Source of the DNA: Annona cherimola
Taxonomy: Eukaryota; Streptophyta; Magnoliopsida; Magnoliales; Annonaceae
NCBI GenBank assembly: GCA_030490835.1
Contig: CM059971.1
Location: 124,001 to 188,000, forward strand
Reading direction: 5' to 3'
DNA length: 64,000 bases
Positions 23,435 through 32,212 of this stretch are shown piece after piece (the first letter of the stretch is position 1; the number at the start of each line of letters is the position of its first letter). The notes beneath the pieces are model-generated. The model saw nothing but the letters and a program-made list of their open reading frames with translations. It had not been told where the DNA came from and ran no database searches. The translations under genes and the position numbers were made by a program.

Positions 23435-24106
23435 TTGTCATGTAGTCTCCCCCGCTACTGCCACCACCTGGTCCTTGTTCCATGAATTTGTATCACCATC
23501 AATAAAGTGACTAACCCTCACATTCTTCGAGATTGATAACGGAAGGGGTCCCACCTTCTCAGCCAAAGATTTGAGCCAACTATTGGCAAAAAAATTTACT
23601 TGCATCCCATCTCTAATTCTCCATTTGCAGCCCCTTTAAATCACATCACGCGCCTTCAACACACTTCTCTAGGTGTAAGAGTCAGATGGCTTCGCCTTAT
23701 ACGTCCAAATATCTGAGTTTGGGAAGTATCTGGCCTTGAGAACTTTGTGACATAAAGATGTGTTACATGATACTAACCTCCATACCTGCTTTGCCAGAAA
23801 AGCATAATTGAATTTATGGAAATCCCTAAATCTAATACCACCCCGATCGCTTTGGCTTACACTTATGCATCCATGCCACTAGCTCAGTTTCCTTTTACCA
23901 TCCTTCTCTCCCCACCAAAATTTGCTTAACACTCCATTAATATCATTACAAAAAGATTTTGGCAATAAAAAGGTACTTATTGCATACGAAGGGATAGCCT
24001 GCGCAACCGCCTTGATTAACACTTCTTTACCACCCCACGAGAGCAACTTACCTTTCCATCCTTGAATTCGATTCTATACACGTTCTTTAAGGCCTTTGAA
24101 TATTCC

Positions 24107-26160
24107 AACTATATTGAATAACACTTGCAACACTTTTTTATAGCAAACAATATTTTATAAAAAATTAAAATTTTAATGCATTAACCCGAATTATCAACTG
24201 AAATATTTAATCCATTTAAATTGAATTTTAGTTTCGATTTTATAAACTTGGTTTGGTTTAGATTTGGGCTTTAGAAAATGGGTTATTATTTGGTTTGGCT
24301 ATACCTTTTAAATTTGAATTAAAAATAGATTAACCTCATCCCAAACTGAAATAACTCAAGTTCGACCTTCTACAAGTCATTAGAGTGTTGACATTAAAGA
24401 TGGGATTGTTTTAAACACATATACACACATATTTTTAAAAATTTTAAAAAATAAATACACATATCCAAAAATAGAAAATTTAGTTTATACGTTAAATATA
24501 CTTAGATAAACAAGTATATAAAGAAAAAACAAAAAAATTTATAAATAAATTTTTTGAGGTAAACTAAATGCAGTATTTACTTAATCTGGGCTAACATAAT
24601 CATTCCTCGTATATATTGGGTGGCTATGATTGTTTTAATTTTTATGAAATATATGCGGACAGTATTATGCGCATGATTTTGAATAGAATTCATTATTTAG
24701 ATCGAGTATGTGAAATGAGCACAAGTTGGTTTGATTTTGATGCAAGTCATTATTGGCAACCATTATTTAAGCAATCATTATTTAGTTGCTTTTAAAAGAC
24801 TTATTTAATGCTCTTGTCAGAACATCCAGGATTCAGCATGCATGGGCGTTATTTGAATATATAAAATTCTGATTATTTGAATGACACGTTTTAGCAAGTT
24901 GGATGATCTGATGGATTGTGAAAATTTTTTCCCGATCTGTATTTCATCTCTAACATAGCTAGTGTTTGGGATTTTTGCAAACAGGTCCACTATGGAGAAA
25001 TTTTTGCAGAAAATAACCAATTATTGTATTAATTACATCAGAACATATATGATTAGGCTAGGCAAATATTTGGAGGAAGTCTAATTCAGAAAGATGAGCT
25101 GAGGAAACCTGATGATGTTGCCGCAATTTAGCAACCATATACTTCGTATTTCTATAAATTAATAATTTTGAATTAGAATTTAATGATTAAATACTCCATT
25201 TCTATATTTTTGATGCTTTTAGAGTCATTGGAAGGGTTTAATTTTGCAAATAAGGCCAAAATTTTAAGTTATTGAATAAAACGATTAATTTTATTATTTA
25301 ATTAACTTTTAATTGGATTATTATCTATTTTCAAATAATTTTCTGCTTACTAGTCATGTTGAGATTAACCCATTATTTTTACAAGTGAACCAAATCAAGC
25401 AAGACACTAAAGTTTGGATTAACTGAAGATTTAAGAATGGTTATTTTATTTTATTCAAAAGTATTTAAAAGCATGTATTGCAAATAGTGGACAAGTATTT
25501 TATTTTATTGTGTCTTGATTATGCCATATATGTGTGATTGATCTTGAAAATTTGCATTAAATACACGGCTCAAGATTACTTTTCAGGATCAGTATGTTGT
25601 AATAACAAAGCCTTATGCTCCCACTGGAACTCAAACTCAGGTACACACACACCTATCGACATGTTACCACTATGTTAAGCACTAGTAGACATGGGCAAAA
25701 AGTAGTTGAGGGAGAAGCAAAGATAGCCAAATACACTATTAATTATGGTGTAGCTTCTTTGCGAGGGAAATGTTCTCTCTTTATATATATATATAAATAT
25801 ATATTAAAGATTGTCACATATTAAATATCTCCTACATCCGGTAAAGATTGTCACATATTAAAGAGCAGCTTCATGAATTTGCAGAAAATATCTCCTGAGA
25901 AAATCTCCTAAGACTATGCCTCCACAAAATGCTGAATCAATTAGAACGTAGAAGCTAATTTTAGATGAAAATTAATATGTTAAATAAATAAATAATTAAT
26001 TTTAAATATGATTAGGAGGTTAAAATTTGATTTCAGGATTGATTGAGCACCAATAGCATTTCCGACTATCATATGCCGCTTAATATGTATACATCGCGAG
26101 CGAGAGAAGTCGTACTGTTTCACATCCATTCTGAAATTTTGATTTTTCTTCTTCACGTGA
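24107..26160. repeat. AT-rich tail of unit 1
   Basis: It matches 55,940-58,050 and 61,886-62,070 in unit 2 in order, including 'AACCATTATTTAAGCAA', 'TTATGCTCCCACTGGAACTC' and 'GACTATGCCTCCACAAAATG'. About 24,397-24,610 is a decayed relative of the MITE at 26,321-26,725 ('AATCTGGGCTAACATAATCA'). No gene is recognised. The open frame near 24,817-25,020 has a counterpart at 56,630-56,833 but no domain, and is probably conserved only by duplication. Confidence 0.65.
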
Positions 26161-26320
26161 TCATATTGCTGTTGTTAGATTCATGCGGCGCCTGATTTCC
26201 TCCAAATAATCATCATTGGCGTAATAGGTCACAACCATTTTGAAACTGCGATTCTTCTTCTTCAAGTGTTCCACTCCTTCTAGCACTCCGGTCATTTCCT
26301 CACAGAAATAGATACTGAGG
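26161..26320 (-). pseudogene. NLR resistance-gene C-terminal fragment
   Basis: The minus strand reads the end of an LRR domain: 'SIYFCEEMTGVLEGVEHLKK' followed by 'NRSFKMVV' and, about 20 codons later, a stop at 26,161. It aligns with the NLR fragments at 62,207-62,479 and 63,596-63,856 (same 'YFCEEMTGVPEGVEYLKK' block). The frame is open up to 26,320, where homology stops exactly at the edge of a MITE; the NB-ARC and remaining LRRs are absent. Confidence 0.8.
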
Positions 26321-26725
26321 AGTGATCCTGTTAATTCGGGCTAAGTAAATACCCTACTTAGTCAATTTTAAAAAATTTATTTACAATCACTTTTTTTTTA
26401 CTTTTTCTGTGTACTTGTTTATCTAAGTGTACTTAACATATAGACCAAGTTTTACTATTTTTGAATATGTTTATCTATTTTTTTTTGAGATTTTTAAACA
26501 TCTATGTATATGTATATATCGAAAATACCCTTATTGTTAAAAATCTAAATATATATATATATATATACATATACACATATTAAAAAATGGTAAAACTTGA
26601 TGTATATATTGAATACGCTTAGAAAACAAGTGTATGAAGAAAAAATAAAAGAAAATTTATTTTAAATAGGATTTTTGAGGAAGGCTAAGTGAGACATTTA
26701 TTTAGCCTGGGTTAACAGGATCACT
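26321..26725. mobile_element. 405-bp MITE at the unit 1 / copy B junction
   Basis: Inverted ends: AGTGATCCTGTTAATTCGGG at the left, and at the right the complement of AGTGATCCTGTTAACCCAGG. The similarity runs about 30 bp inward (GGCTAARTAAAT). There is no clear target duplication. The left neighbour is NLR coding sequence and the right neighbour is the middle of CREG exon 3. Related decayed elements occur at 24,397-24,610 and 56,230-56,435. Confidence 0.8.
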
Positions 26726-26981
26726 CTATTCTATCTCACTGCTCAGGATCCTAGTCCAACAAATGCTGCCAAGGATCCAAGGACTTCACTTTCTGCCAAT
26801 GAATATGCCCTTGTAACTTGTGGCCAAATAGATCCTGAGAACCCAACCTAGGCCAAACTTACTCTTTCGGGGAAGGTATGCGGCAAAAAAATAAATAAAA
26901 AAACACACTGCAAACTAGCTAGATTATATACATTTCCATTGCCAAAAGCAATTAAATAGGATGACATATATATATATATAT

Positions 26982-27393
26982 TTAAGAATGAGAGGTTTGA
27001 GTTTGGCTCCTTGGTTTAGTATGAGTCCTTGCACCCATTGCTGCATACGAAGGGCTTGACAAATTTGTTGTTTTAACAATAGAAGGATGAGACATGGTTA
27101 CTTGGTACTGTGAATAAGAGTCAAGAGTTTGGGGCTTAACTTCTGTTTTATTGGGTGGCTTTTGCGGCGTCATTGCCATCAGTTGTTGAAGACTTTGATC
27201 CCTGAAGAAATTCTCTAGTTAGAAAATCGGGGATTGAGTTTGAATGGTTATCTCTAATTTTTTCTCTAATTTTCTCAGCAAAATAGGATGGAAGTCCTGT
27301 GATAAATCTTTCCTTCCAGAATGGTTGATTACAGTTTGTTCTAAGCATTACTCTTGCCAAGAATTGGTCTTTATAGAATCTAAAATCACTCAT
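26982..27393 (-). pseudogene. Viral coat-protein C-terminal region, frameshifted and truncated
   Basis: Two overlapping frames are seen. 27,148-27,393 has the conserved caulimovirid coat block 'FWKERFITGLPSYFAEKIRE' near residue 26. 26,982-27,179, in another frame, is a Ser/Thr/Pro/Gln-rich stretch of the kind found before the C-terminal zinc knuckle. The sequence stops at the integration edge before any CCHC motif or protease appears. In the virus this protein forms the capsid. Confidence 0.75.
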
Positions 27394-27603
27394 CTTCTTG
27401 CATCTTAAAGTTTCTAAGATTTTTTATTCTCTTTCTCTAAGTTTATTATTTGGTCTTATGTAGAAGCTTACTATGGCTAAAATTAAAGAGTCTACGACAT
27501 TTTGAATAGGTTTACCTTCTACTACTATTAGTTCTCTAGTATCATCTTTTTTGTAAGAGTAGATGATCATTTCTTTTTGTATTTGGGTTAACTAGTTATC
27601 CCA

Positions 27604-28119
27604 CTATCCTTTTAGGGATCCAGTAATACCTGCTGCCAGGAGTTGGGCTATATTATGATCTGTTAGACTCGTTTTTGTTTTATAGACTATTGCAACTATA
27701 GTCATCTGTTGAAGTATATTAACTATTTGAGTTTCATTTTTTCCTTCTACGTTCCATTCATAAATAGTATTTGCGTTGTATTGAGCTTGACTAAACTGGT
27801 TTCTTTCTTCAAATAATAAATCAGGTGGTGTGTGTCTAGGGTAATAAGGTTTTGAAGGAATTTTCCATGAGTCTATTTTGTTTAATTCTAAAATAAGTTC
27901 ATTTGTTTGCTTACTCGAATCTTTTGAAGAATCGCCAGTATCGGTTTCAATCATATATAAAATTATGGATTTAGTTGGAGCATTTGGGGTCCTGTTTGAT
28001 CCCTCTCCTTCCTCTTCAATAATTATTTTTCCTACTTTTGAACTTTCAGGAGTTTCAAGAACTTTTAATTTTTCATTTATCCTATCAATAAACTCACTAT
28101 TTTCTCTTATTTCTTTCAA
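27604..28119 (-). pseudogene. Viral coat-protein central region
   Basis: 171 codons. The N-terminal part is acidic and Ser-rich. The C-terminal third has the conserved caulimovirid coat segment 'YNANTIYEWNVEGKNETQIV' followed by an L-x-Q-M-T motif, and ends 'AAGITGSLKG' at a stop where the family continues. It shares a frame with 28,255-28,503 and 27,148-27,393, so only stops, not frameshifts, separate these three. Confidence 0.8.
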
Positions 28120-28254
28120 TTGAGCTTAAGGAATTTCATGTAGGATAAATAGTGGTTTATCTGTTTGTTCTTTTTTTGGTTTAATAATAACAGGTGGTAT
28201 TATTTTATCTTCTATTGTAGTTTTGAATTTTATCTAACTATTTTCTTATGGTAA

Positions 28255-28912
28255 TCAGAGATTGATTTGTATAATTATTTCATTCATGTAATTTTTTAAT
28301 ATCATTTCCATTTGGAGATTATCAATGTCTGATCTAATTTTATATGGAGAGCATGTTATTTGTTTGTTTTTGAATTCTATTATGATTTTATTTTCTGGAG
28401 GATTATTTGGAGTTCTTATTTGTTTTCCGGTGGAGTCTTTCCATATTGGTTCTATAGTTTTTGAAAATTTGAAGAAAAACATATGAACTTTATGTGTTCT
28501 CATGAATTCATAATACTCTTCTTGAATATGTTTTCTTTTTTCTTTATCATAACTTTTGTAAAACCATTTTCTTTTTTCTCTATTGAATTTATTATAAAAG
28601 TTTTCCCCTTAATTTTTCTTTGTCTATTCTAAATTCCTTTTCAATAATGTTTATAGATGGGTCAAAGTCTCCCATATCTGTTTTGGTAGGTGACATCCTT
28701 GGGCTAATACTTTCTTCATTTGGCTCCGCAGAGTAGATTGGTTGGGGAATTGAAGGACTAATATTTATTCCTTTCATTTTTATGTCTGATTTGTTGCGTG
28801 TGGGTATTGAGGAGCATGAAGCTCTTGATTGGGTTGTTTTAAAAGATCTTTCTAAAGTTTCATCTACAGATCTTCTGGGGTTAAAAGAGAATGACTTTCT
28901 GAAAGAGTTCAT
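28255..28912 (-). pseudogene. Viral polyprotein linker between movement and coat domains
   Basis: 28,592-28,912 (106 codons, basic at the start, 'NSFRKSFSFNPRRSVDETLE') shares the movement-protein frame. 28,255-28,503 (82 codons) is in the coat-protein frame. A frame change therefore lies between about 28,500 and 28,590. No catalytic motif is seen. This region is poorly conserved in the family, so its identity rests mostly on position. Confidence 0.6.
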
Positions 28913-29002
28913 GTCTATAGTTACATTTCCTTCTTCATCCTCACTTATTTCCCTAATTTCAGAGTTTTTTATTTGAGGAGGTGGAACCTCATATTGGAGT
29001 TC

Positions 29003-29725
29003 CTAATGAGATGGAAGAGTGATTTGGTCCCATTTTATAGTTTTGGGTGCCATTACATTTGCTTTTTTTATATCAGTTTGTAACAATATTATTTTTCCTT
29101 TTAAGGATTGTTTAATAGCTTTTGTGTTGAAGGCTGTAGTCATTGCTTTATAATGGATTCTATAGACAAGTGCTATGGGTAAAGATCCTTGTTTTATTTT
29201 ACAATTATGAACTTTCAGATTTAAAGTTAGACTATCTAAAATATTTTGATCTTGTAGGGAAATAGTAAAATTTGGGTAACAGTCAAAATAGATAGGTCCA
29301 CTGTATAAGCTTGTTTCTACCATTCCTAAAAGTGAGTCTTGAAATTTATTAAACCTACAATCTCTTAGGCATAATAAGATTGAGGTATCTAACCCCTCTC
29401 TCATAAGTGGCTTAACAGCTACTTGTACTAGACCTAAATGTATGAAATTATATTTTTGTTGATGTTGCTCAATTAATCTTCTGTTTAGAAGGGGAATAGT
29501 TTCATGTTGATTGAATAAAGAAATTGTTTGTTCGACTGTTTTTATTGTGTAGTTTGTAGAGAGTTGGAATGACCTCTTTTTGTATATTTGACTGTCTAAG
29601 ATATCAAGTATTTTCCAATCATTTAAATCTTTTTCTAGATTATCTACATTGATTTCTTCTGTATTTAATACATTACCTCGGCTACTGCTTGATTTAGAGC
29701 TAAAGTTTCTAAATAATGCATTCAT
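29003..29725 (-). pseudogene. Viral movement protein domain
   Basis: The 240-codon frame fits the caulimovirid cell-to-cell movement protein (30K superfamily), which forms tubules through plasmodesmata. Conserved blocks are 'TIPLLNRRLIEQHQQKYNFI' near residue 76, 'HLGLVQVAVKPL' with 'LCLRDCRFNKFQDSLLGMVE' near residue 118, 'GPIYFDCYPNFTISLQD' near residue 143, and 'ALVYRIHYKAM' near residue 185. The frame ends at one in-frame TAG; the following polyprotein segment (28,912 downward) is in the same frame. The start at 29,725 has no longer upstream alternative because tandem repeats begin immediately before it. It is best regarded as a dead endogenous copy. Confidence 0.88.
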
Positions 29726-29729
29726 GGTT

Positions 29730-29839
29730 AGAGATTCCTGACTCTGACAAGCACTGTTGTTGCTAGAGATTCCTTATGGGCACTGTTGATGTTAGAGATT
29801 CCTGACGGGCACTGTTGATGCCAGAGATTCCTGACGGGA
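29730..29839. repeat. 29-35 bp tandem repeats beside the movement-protein start
   Basis: Three and a half units each begin AGAGATTCC: 29,730-29,764, 29,765-29,793, 29,794-29,822 and a partial one at 29,823-29,839. The middle units share 'GGGCACTGTTGATG'. They lie exactly between the minus-strand movement-protein frame and the plus-strand promoter region. Confidence 0.9.
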
Positions 29840-30110
29840 GCTTGACGTTTTGAAAGATGCTTTGTCTGCTTGTGCAGCCACTGACGTTATGCAGTCGGAG
29901 ACGAAATGGCGGGAGAAAACGTTTGAATGAGGGTTGCAGGCGACGTTTGTGGAACTTTTTTTTTAAGTATAGAAGTGTAGTTGATATTGGGACTCAGTGA
30001 GTCCCCATACATCTTTATTTTGGTCAGGCTCATTCCAAGCCATCATCGGTCATTCAACAGCACCTCCAAACGTCTATAAACACGGGCCTGGAGCAAAGGA
30101 GAAGGCATCG
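29840..30110 (+). promoter_or_regulatory. Pararetroviral pregenomic promoter
   Basis: A TATA box (TATAAA, 30,075-30,080, in TCTATAAACACGGG) is preceded by TGACG motifs at 29,843-29,847 and 29,882-29,886, the core of as-1-type elements found in caulimovirid promoters. A CT-rich run (30,168-30,201) and AATAAA (30,271-30,276) follow at distances resembling the 35S-type layout. Plus-strand orientation is supported by the TATA-to-poly(A)-signal order. Transcription start is inferred near 30,105. Confidence 0.6.
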
Positions 30111-30165
30111 AAAAAATACTTCAAGAATTCCTCCCCTCATAGCAACTGTCAAGACTCCTCTCACG

Positions 30166-30205
<40 letters not shown>

Positions 30206-30436
30206 CCACTTCCGTTCTCTAAACAATTCTTAAAAATCCTCTGTTATAAGACGATTTCAAAGCTTGCCCGAATAAACAAGTTGTGAACTCTGAAGCTTGA
30301 TTTGGTCTCTAAGCTTGTAAGTTGCTTTCAAAGATAGATTTCAAACTTGTATTGTAAACTCTGTTATTTAATCGAAACGTTATTTGCCTGCATTTTCCTT
30401 TCTTTTACTGCTTTATATGCATGACATTATAATCAA
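30111..30436 (+). other. Pregenomic RNA leader with CT tract and primer-site-like sequence
   Basis: It contains (CT)n at 30,168-30,201, where caulimovirid leaders often have pyrimidine-rich activators, then the poly(A) signal and, at 30,303-30,314, TGGTCTCTAAGC. The last matches 9 of 12 bases of the initiator-tRNA-Met primer site and is only a weak candidate. The leader runs straight into the first small ORF. Confidence 0.5.
30271..30276 (+). terminator. Viral poly(A) signal giving terminal redundancy
   Basis: AATAAA lies about 190 bp downstream of the TATA box. In caulimovirids the signal sits just downstream of the cap site, so that it is bypassed on first pass and used after a full genome circuit. 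The spacing here fits that scheme. Confidence 0.5.
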
Positions 30437-30694
30437 ATGGCATTAAACCTACAAATCTTATTCCAAAACCTTGATGATAATATTAATGACGAACTAGCCT
30501 TATGGGGAGTTCTCCCGAGACATCTTCCCTTAATACAAGGACAAATACAAAGACATAAACTTATCACAAAATTCCAAGAAATATTAAAAGAAAGACAAAG
30601 TCAACACCCTCACTGGTTTAGACGCTTTATGATCTCCATCTTAGAAGAAGATAAACAGTATCTAGAACAGATGTTATCCATATTAGCTGTCTAA
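30437..30694 (+). CDS. Small ORF 1 after the viral leader, unknown function
   Basis: 85 codons with no internal stop. The product is hydrophilic and helix-prone, with Gln-, Leu- and charged-residue-rich stretches ('LITKFQEILKERQSQHPHWF'). It begins at the first ATG after the leader region and ends four bases before the next ORF, a spacing typical of polycistronic caulimovirid RNAs. Position suggests a counterpart of the small ORFs upstream of the polyprotein in badnavirus- or tungrovirus-like genomes. I do not recognise the sequence, and that link is inference. Confidence 0.5.
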   Translation: MALNLQILFQNLDDNINDELALWGVLPRHLPLIQGQIQRHKLITKFQEILKERQSQHPHWFRRFMISILEEDKQYLEQMLSILAV

Positions 30695-30698
30695 TCTT

Positions 30699-30890
30699 AT
30701 GACAAAACAAATTCATCAAATAAGTAGAGAATTAAAAGCATTAAGAGAACAAAGAATTGAAATTGAAAACCGACTAAGAAAGTTACTCCCCCATCAAATC
30801 TATGGTGGTCTCTATAAACAACTAAAAGCAAATTTCAATCGAGTTTCATTTGCTATAAAACAACGACAAGTAATCCTAGATATCTATTAG
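30699..30890 (+). CDS. Small ORF 2 after the viral leader, coiled-coil-like
   Basis: 63 codons, basic, with heptad-like Leu/Ile spacing in 'ISRELKALREQRIEIENRLR' that suggests a coiled coil, as in virion-associated proteins of the family. It starts four bases after the ORF 1 stop. About 30 bp after its stop the sequence changes to TG/TA repeat, the integration edge. No family assignment can be made by eye. Confidence 0.5.
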   Translation: MTKQIHQISRELKALREQRIEIENRLRKLLPHQIYGGLYKQLKANFNRVSFAIKQRQVILDIY

Positions 30891-31286
30891 TATAATCTCT
30901 CTGTATCTTTTATATTACCTTGTGTGTGTGTGTATATATATATATGCTTGCTCTATTCCTTTTCATGATATTTAATATTTCAACTGAAGTTGGTTGATGC
31001 AAAATCCAAAGAGGCAACATTTGCAGAGGATGCTTTGTTTTCAAAGCATCCTAAGATGAAGGGTTAGTATAATACTCAAATTTACACGATCTGGAAATTT
31101 AGCATGACATAGGACTGTCTGAAGATGCATCTTTCATTGCAACTAATCTTTCTGCTTTTCTTCTGGTGTTCTACAGCTTGGCCCGTGGACCACGGCTTCC
31201 AGATCTACAAACTGCACATTGAGAGGTTGTTCCCGATTGACTGTTTTGGTCCAGCTAAAGAAGTCCCTGTAGCTGAGTACATCTAG

Positions 31287-31463
31287 GCATGAAAACAATT
31301 ACCGGCTGAATGCATCTTTCTTCATGCATGGGATGTCATCGAATCTAATAAATGCTATGACACTAATATTTCAATAATAATAATAATAAATAAATGCTAT
31401 GATAGGAGAGGCACCTGATATGAGTTGTCGAACCAACTGTAAGGATATATATATATATATATA
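31287..31463. repeat. 3' flank of CREG copy B up to a TA run
   Basis: It matches 20,020-20,205 and 49,470-49,650, including the poly(A) signal AATAAA at 31,347-31,352, and ends in (TA)n at 31,444-31,463. Confidence 0.7.
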
Positions 31464-31830
31464 TAGGATTCTGTTCCGATGCAGCGCCACTGCAGTGGGC
31501 CCAAAATGGGCCCCACATGATCATGAAATCATGATCTACTCCACTCATTGTATTTAGAATAATGTATTCTATTACCATACCAATTTTCATCCTAATCAGA
31601 TACTTTAAAGTTGTTATTTACATCAAACTATTTTATTACGTTGGATTTGTACCATTTTCAAATGGGGCCCCTATACATATATGATTGGGATGAAAATTGG
31701 TATGGTAATAGAATACATTATTCTAAATACAATGGGTAGAGTAGATCATGATTTTATGATAATGTGGGCCTCATTTTGGGGCCACTGCACGGCTGTTCCG
31801 GTGCAGCATCACTGCACCGGAACAGCTCTC
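31464..31830. mobile_element. Foldback-B element 1 (long inverted repeats) in a TA microsatellite
   Basis: About 150-bp arms are near-perfect complements: 'GGGCCCCACATGATCATGAA' ... 'CTACTCCACTCATTGTATTT' ... 'CCATACCAATTTTCATCC' on the left, mirrored on the right by GGATGAAAATTGGTATGG ... TAGAGTAGATCATGA. The outer ends carry 'GTTCCGATGCAGC' and 'GCACCGGAACAGC'. It interrupts the TA run found intact at 20,205-20,220 and 49,640-49,660. No coding capacity. Confidence 0.8.
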
Positions 31831-31846
31831 ATACATATATATATAT

Positions 31847-32212
31847 GGATTATATTCCTGTGCAGCATGCTACACCGGAATTTCCGGTGCAGCATCGCTG
31901 TAATGGGCCCCACATGATCATGAAATCATGATCTACTCCACCCATTGTATTTAGAATAATGTATTCTATAACCATACCAATTTTCATCCAAATCAGATAT
32001 GTGTATGGGCCCCATCTGAAAATGGTACAAATCTAACGTAATAAAATAGTTTGATGAAAATAACAACTTTAAAGTATCTGATTGGGATGAAAATTGGTAT
32101 GATAATAGAATACATTATTCTAAATATAATGGGTGGAGTAGATCATGATTTCATGATCATGTGGGGCCCATTTTTGGGCCACTGTACTGTCACCGCACCG
32201 GAACAGCTCTCT
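31847..32212. mobile_element. Foldback-B element 2, adjacent to element 1
   Basis: Same family and arm structure as 31,464-31,830, separated from it by a short (TA)n. The left end contains 'CCGGTGCAGCATCGCTG' and the right end 'CCGCACCGGAACAGC'. The spacer between arms is 'GTACAAATCTAACGTAATAA', the complement of that in element 1. A (CT)n(TA)n run follows. Confidence 0.8.

Larger units (their letters stand above)
22261..24106 (-). mobile_element. 5'-truncated L1-type LINE
   Basis: 1,846 bp on the minus strand. Minus-strand translation gives, in order: the C-terminal RT/thumb region (e.g. 'IQGWKGKLLSWGGKEVLIKA', 'WWGEKDGKRKLS'), the zf-RVT zinc-binding domain, and an RNase H-like domain. It ends with a short A-rich tail (CTTTTATCAAAAAATAT on the minus strand, at 22,261). 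Flanks are AACTATAT at 22,253-22,260 and 24,107-24,114. The homologous site in unit 2 (about 55,938-55,950) has a single AACTATATTGAATAAC, i.e. the empty site. 5' truncation is usual for LINEs. Confidence 0.88.
26982..30932. mobile_element. Endogenous Caulimoviridae (pararetrovirus) fragment with divergent arms
   Basis: About 3.95 kb of viral sequence replaces the short TA run seen in intron 3 of copy C. The left edge adjoins (TA)n at 26,965-26,981 and the right edge adjoins (TG)n(TA)n at 30,920-30,945. The minus strand carries movement-protein then coat-protein frames (29,725 down to 26,982). The plus strand carries a promoter/leader (about 29,840-30,436) and two small ORFs (30,437-30,890). 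No protease, RT or RNase H is present. At least two frame changes and several stops interrupt the minus-strand polyprotein. It most resembles plant endogenous pararetroviruses of the florendovirus/petuvirus type, which often lie at TA repeats. The genus is uncertain. Confidence 0.85.
26729..31286 (+). pseudogene. CREG-like pseudogene, copy B (exons 1-2 lost; pararetrovirus in intron 3)
   Basis: Remaining exons are the 3' 147 bp of exon 3 (26,729-26,875), exon 4 (30,984-31,062) and exon 5 (31,177-31,286). Exon 3 reads 'FYLTAQDPSPTNAAKDPRTS' onward but has an in-frame TAG four codons into its last block, where copy C has Trp. Exon 4 is the best preserved of the three copies ('LKLVDAKSKEATFAEDALFS'). 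The intron-3 acceptor is CAA instead of CAG. Exon 5 ('GFQIYKLHIERLFPID') ends at TAG 31,284-31,286, two codons early. Intron 3 is expanded from about 120 bp to 4.1 kb by the viral insertion. The loss of exons 1-2 coincides with the MITE junction. Confidence 0.85.

Noticed and set aside
24817..25020. 67-codon frame with a similar frame at 56,630-56,833
   Set aside because: Similarity follows from segmental duplication; no domain, and most of the surrounding DNA is equally conserved.
29997..30233. 78-codon plus-strand frame over the viral promoter
   Set aside because: It crosses the TATA box and the CT tract; coding there is implausible.
26982..30932. Functional integrated virus
   Set aside because: No protease, RT or RNase H; movement/coat polyprotein broken by stops and frameshifts; both arms truncated at simple repeats.
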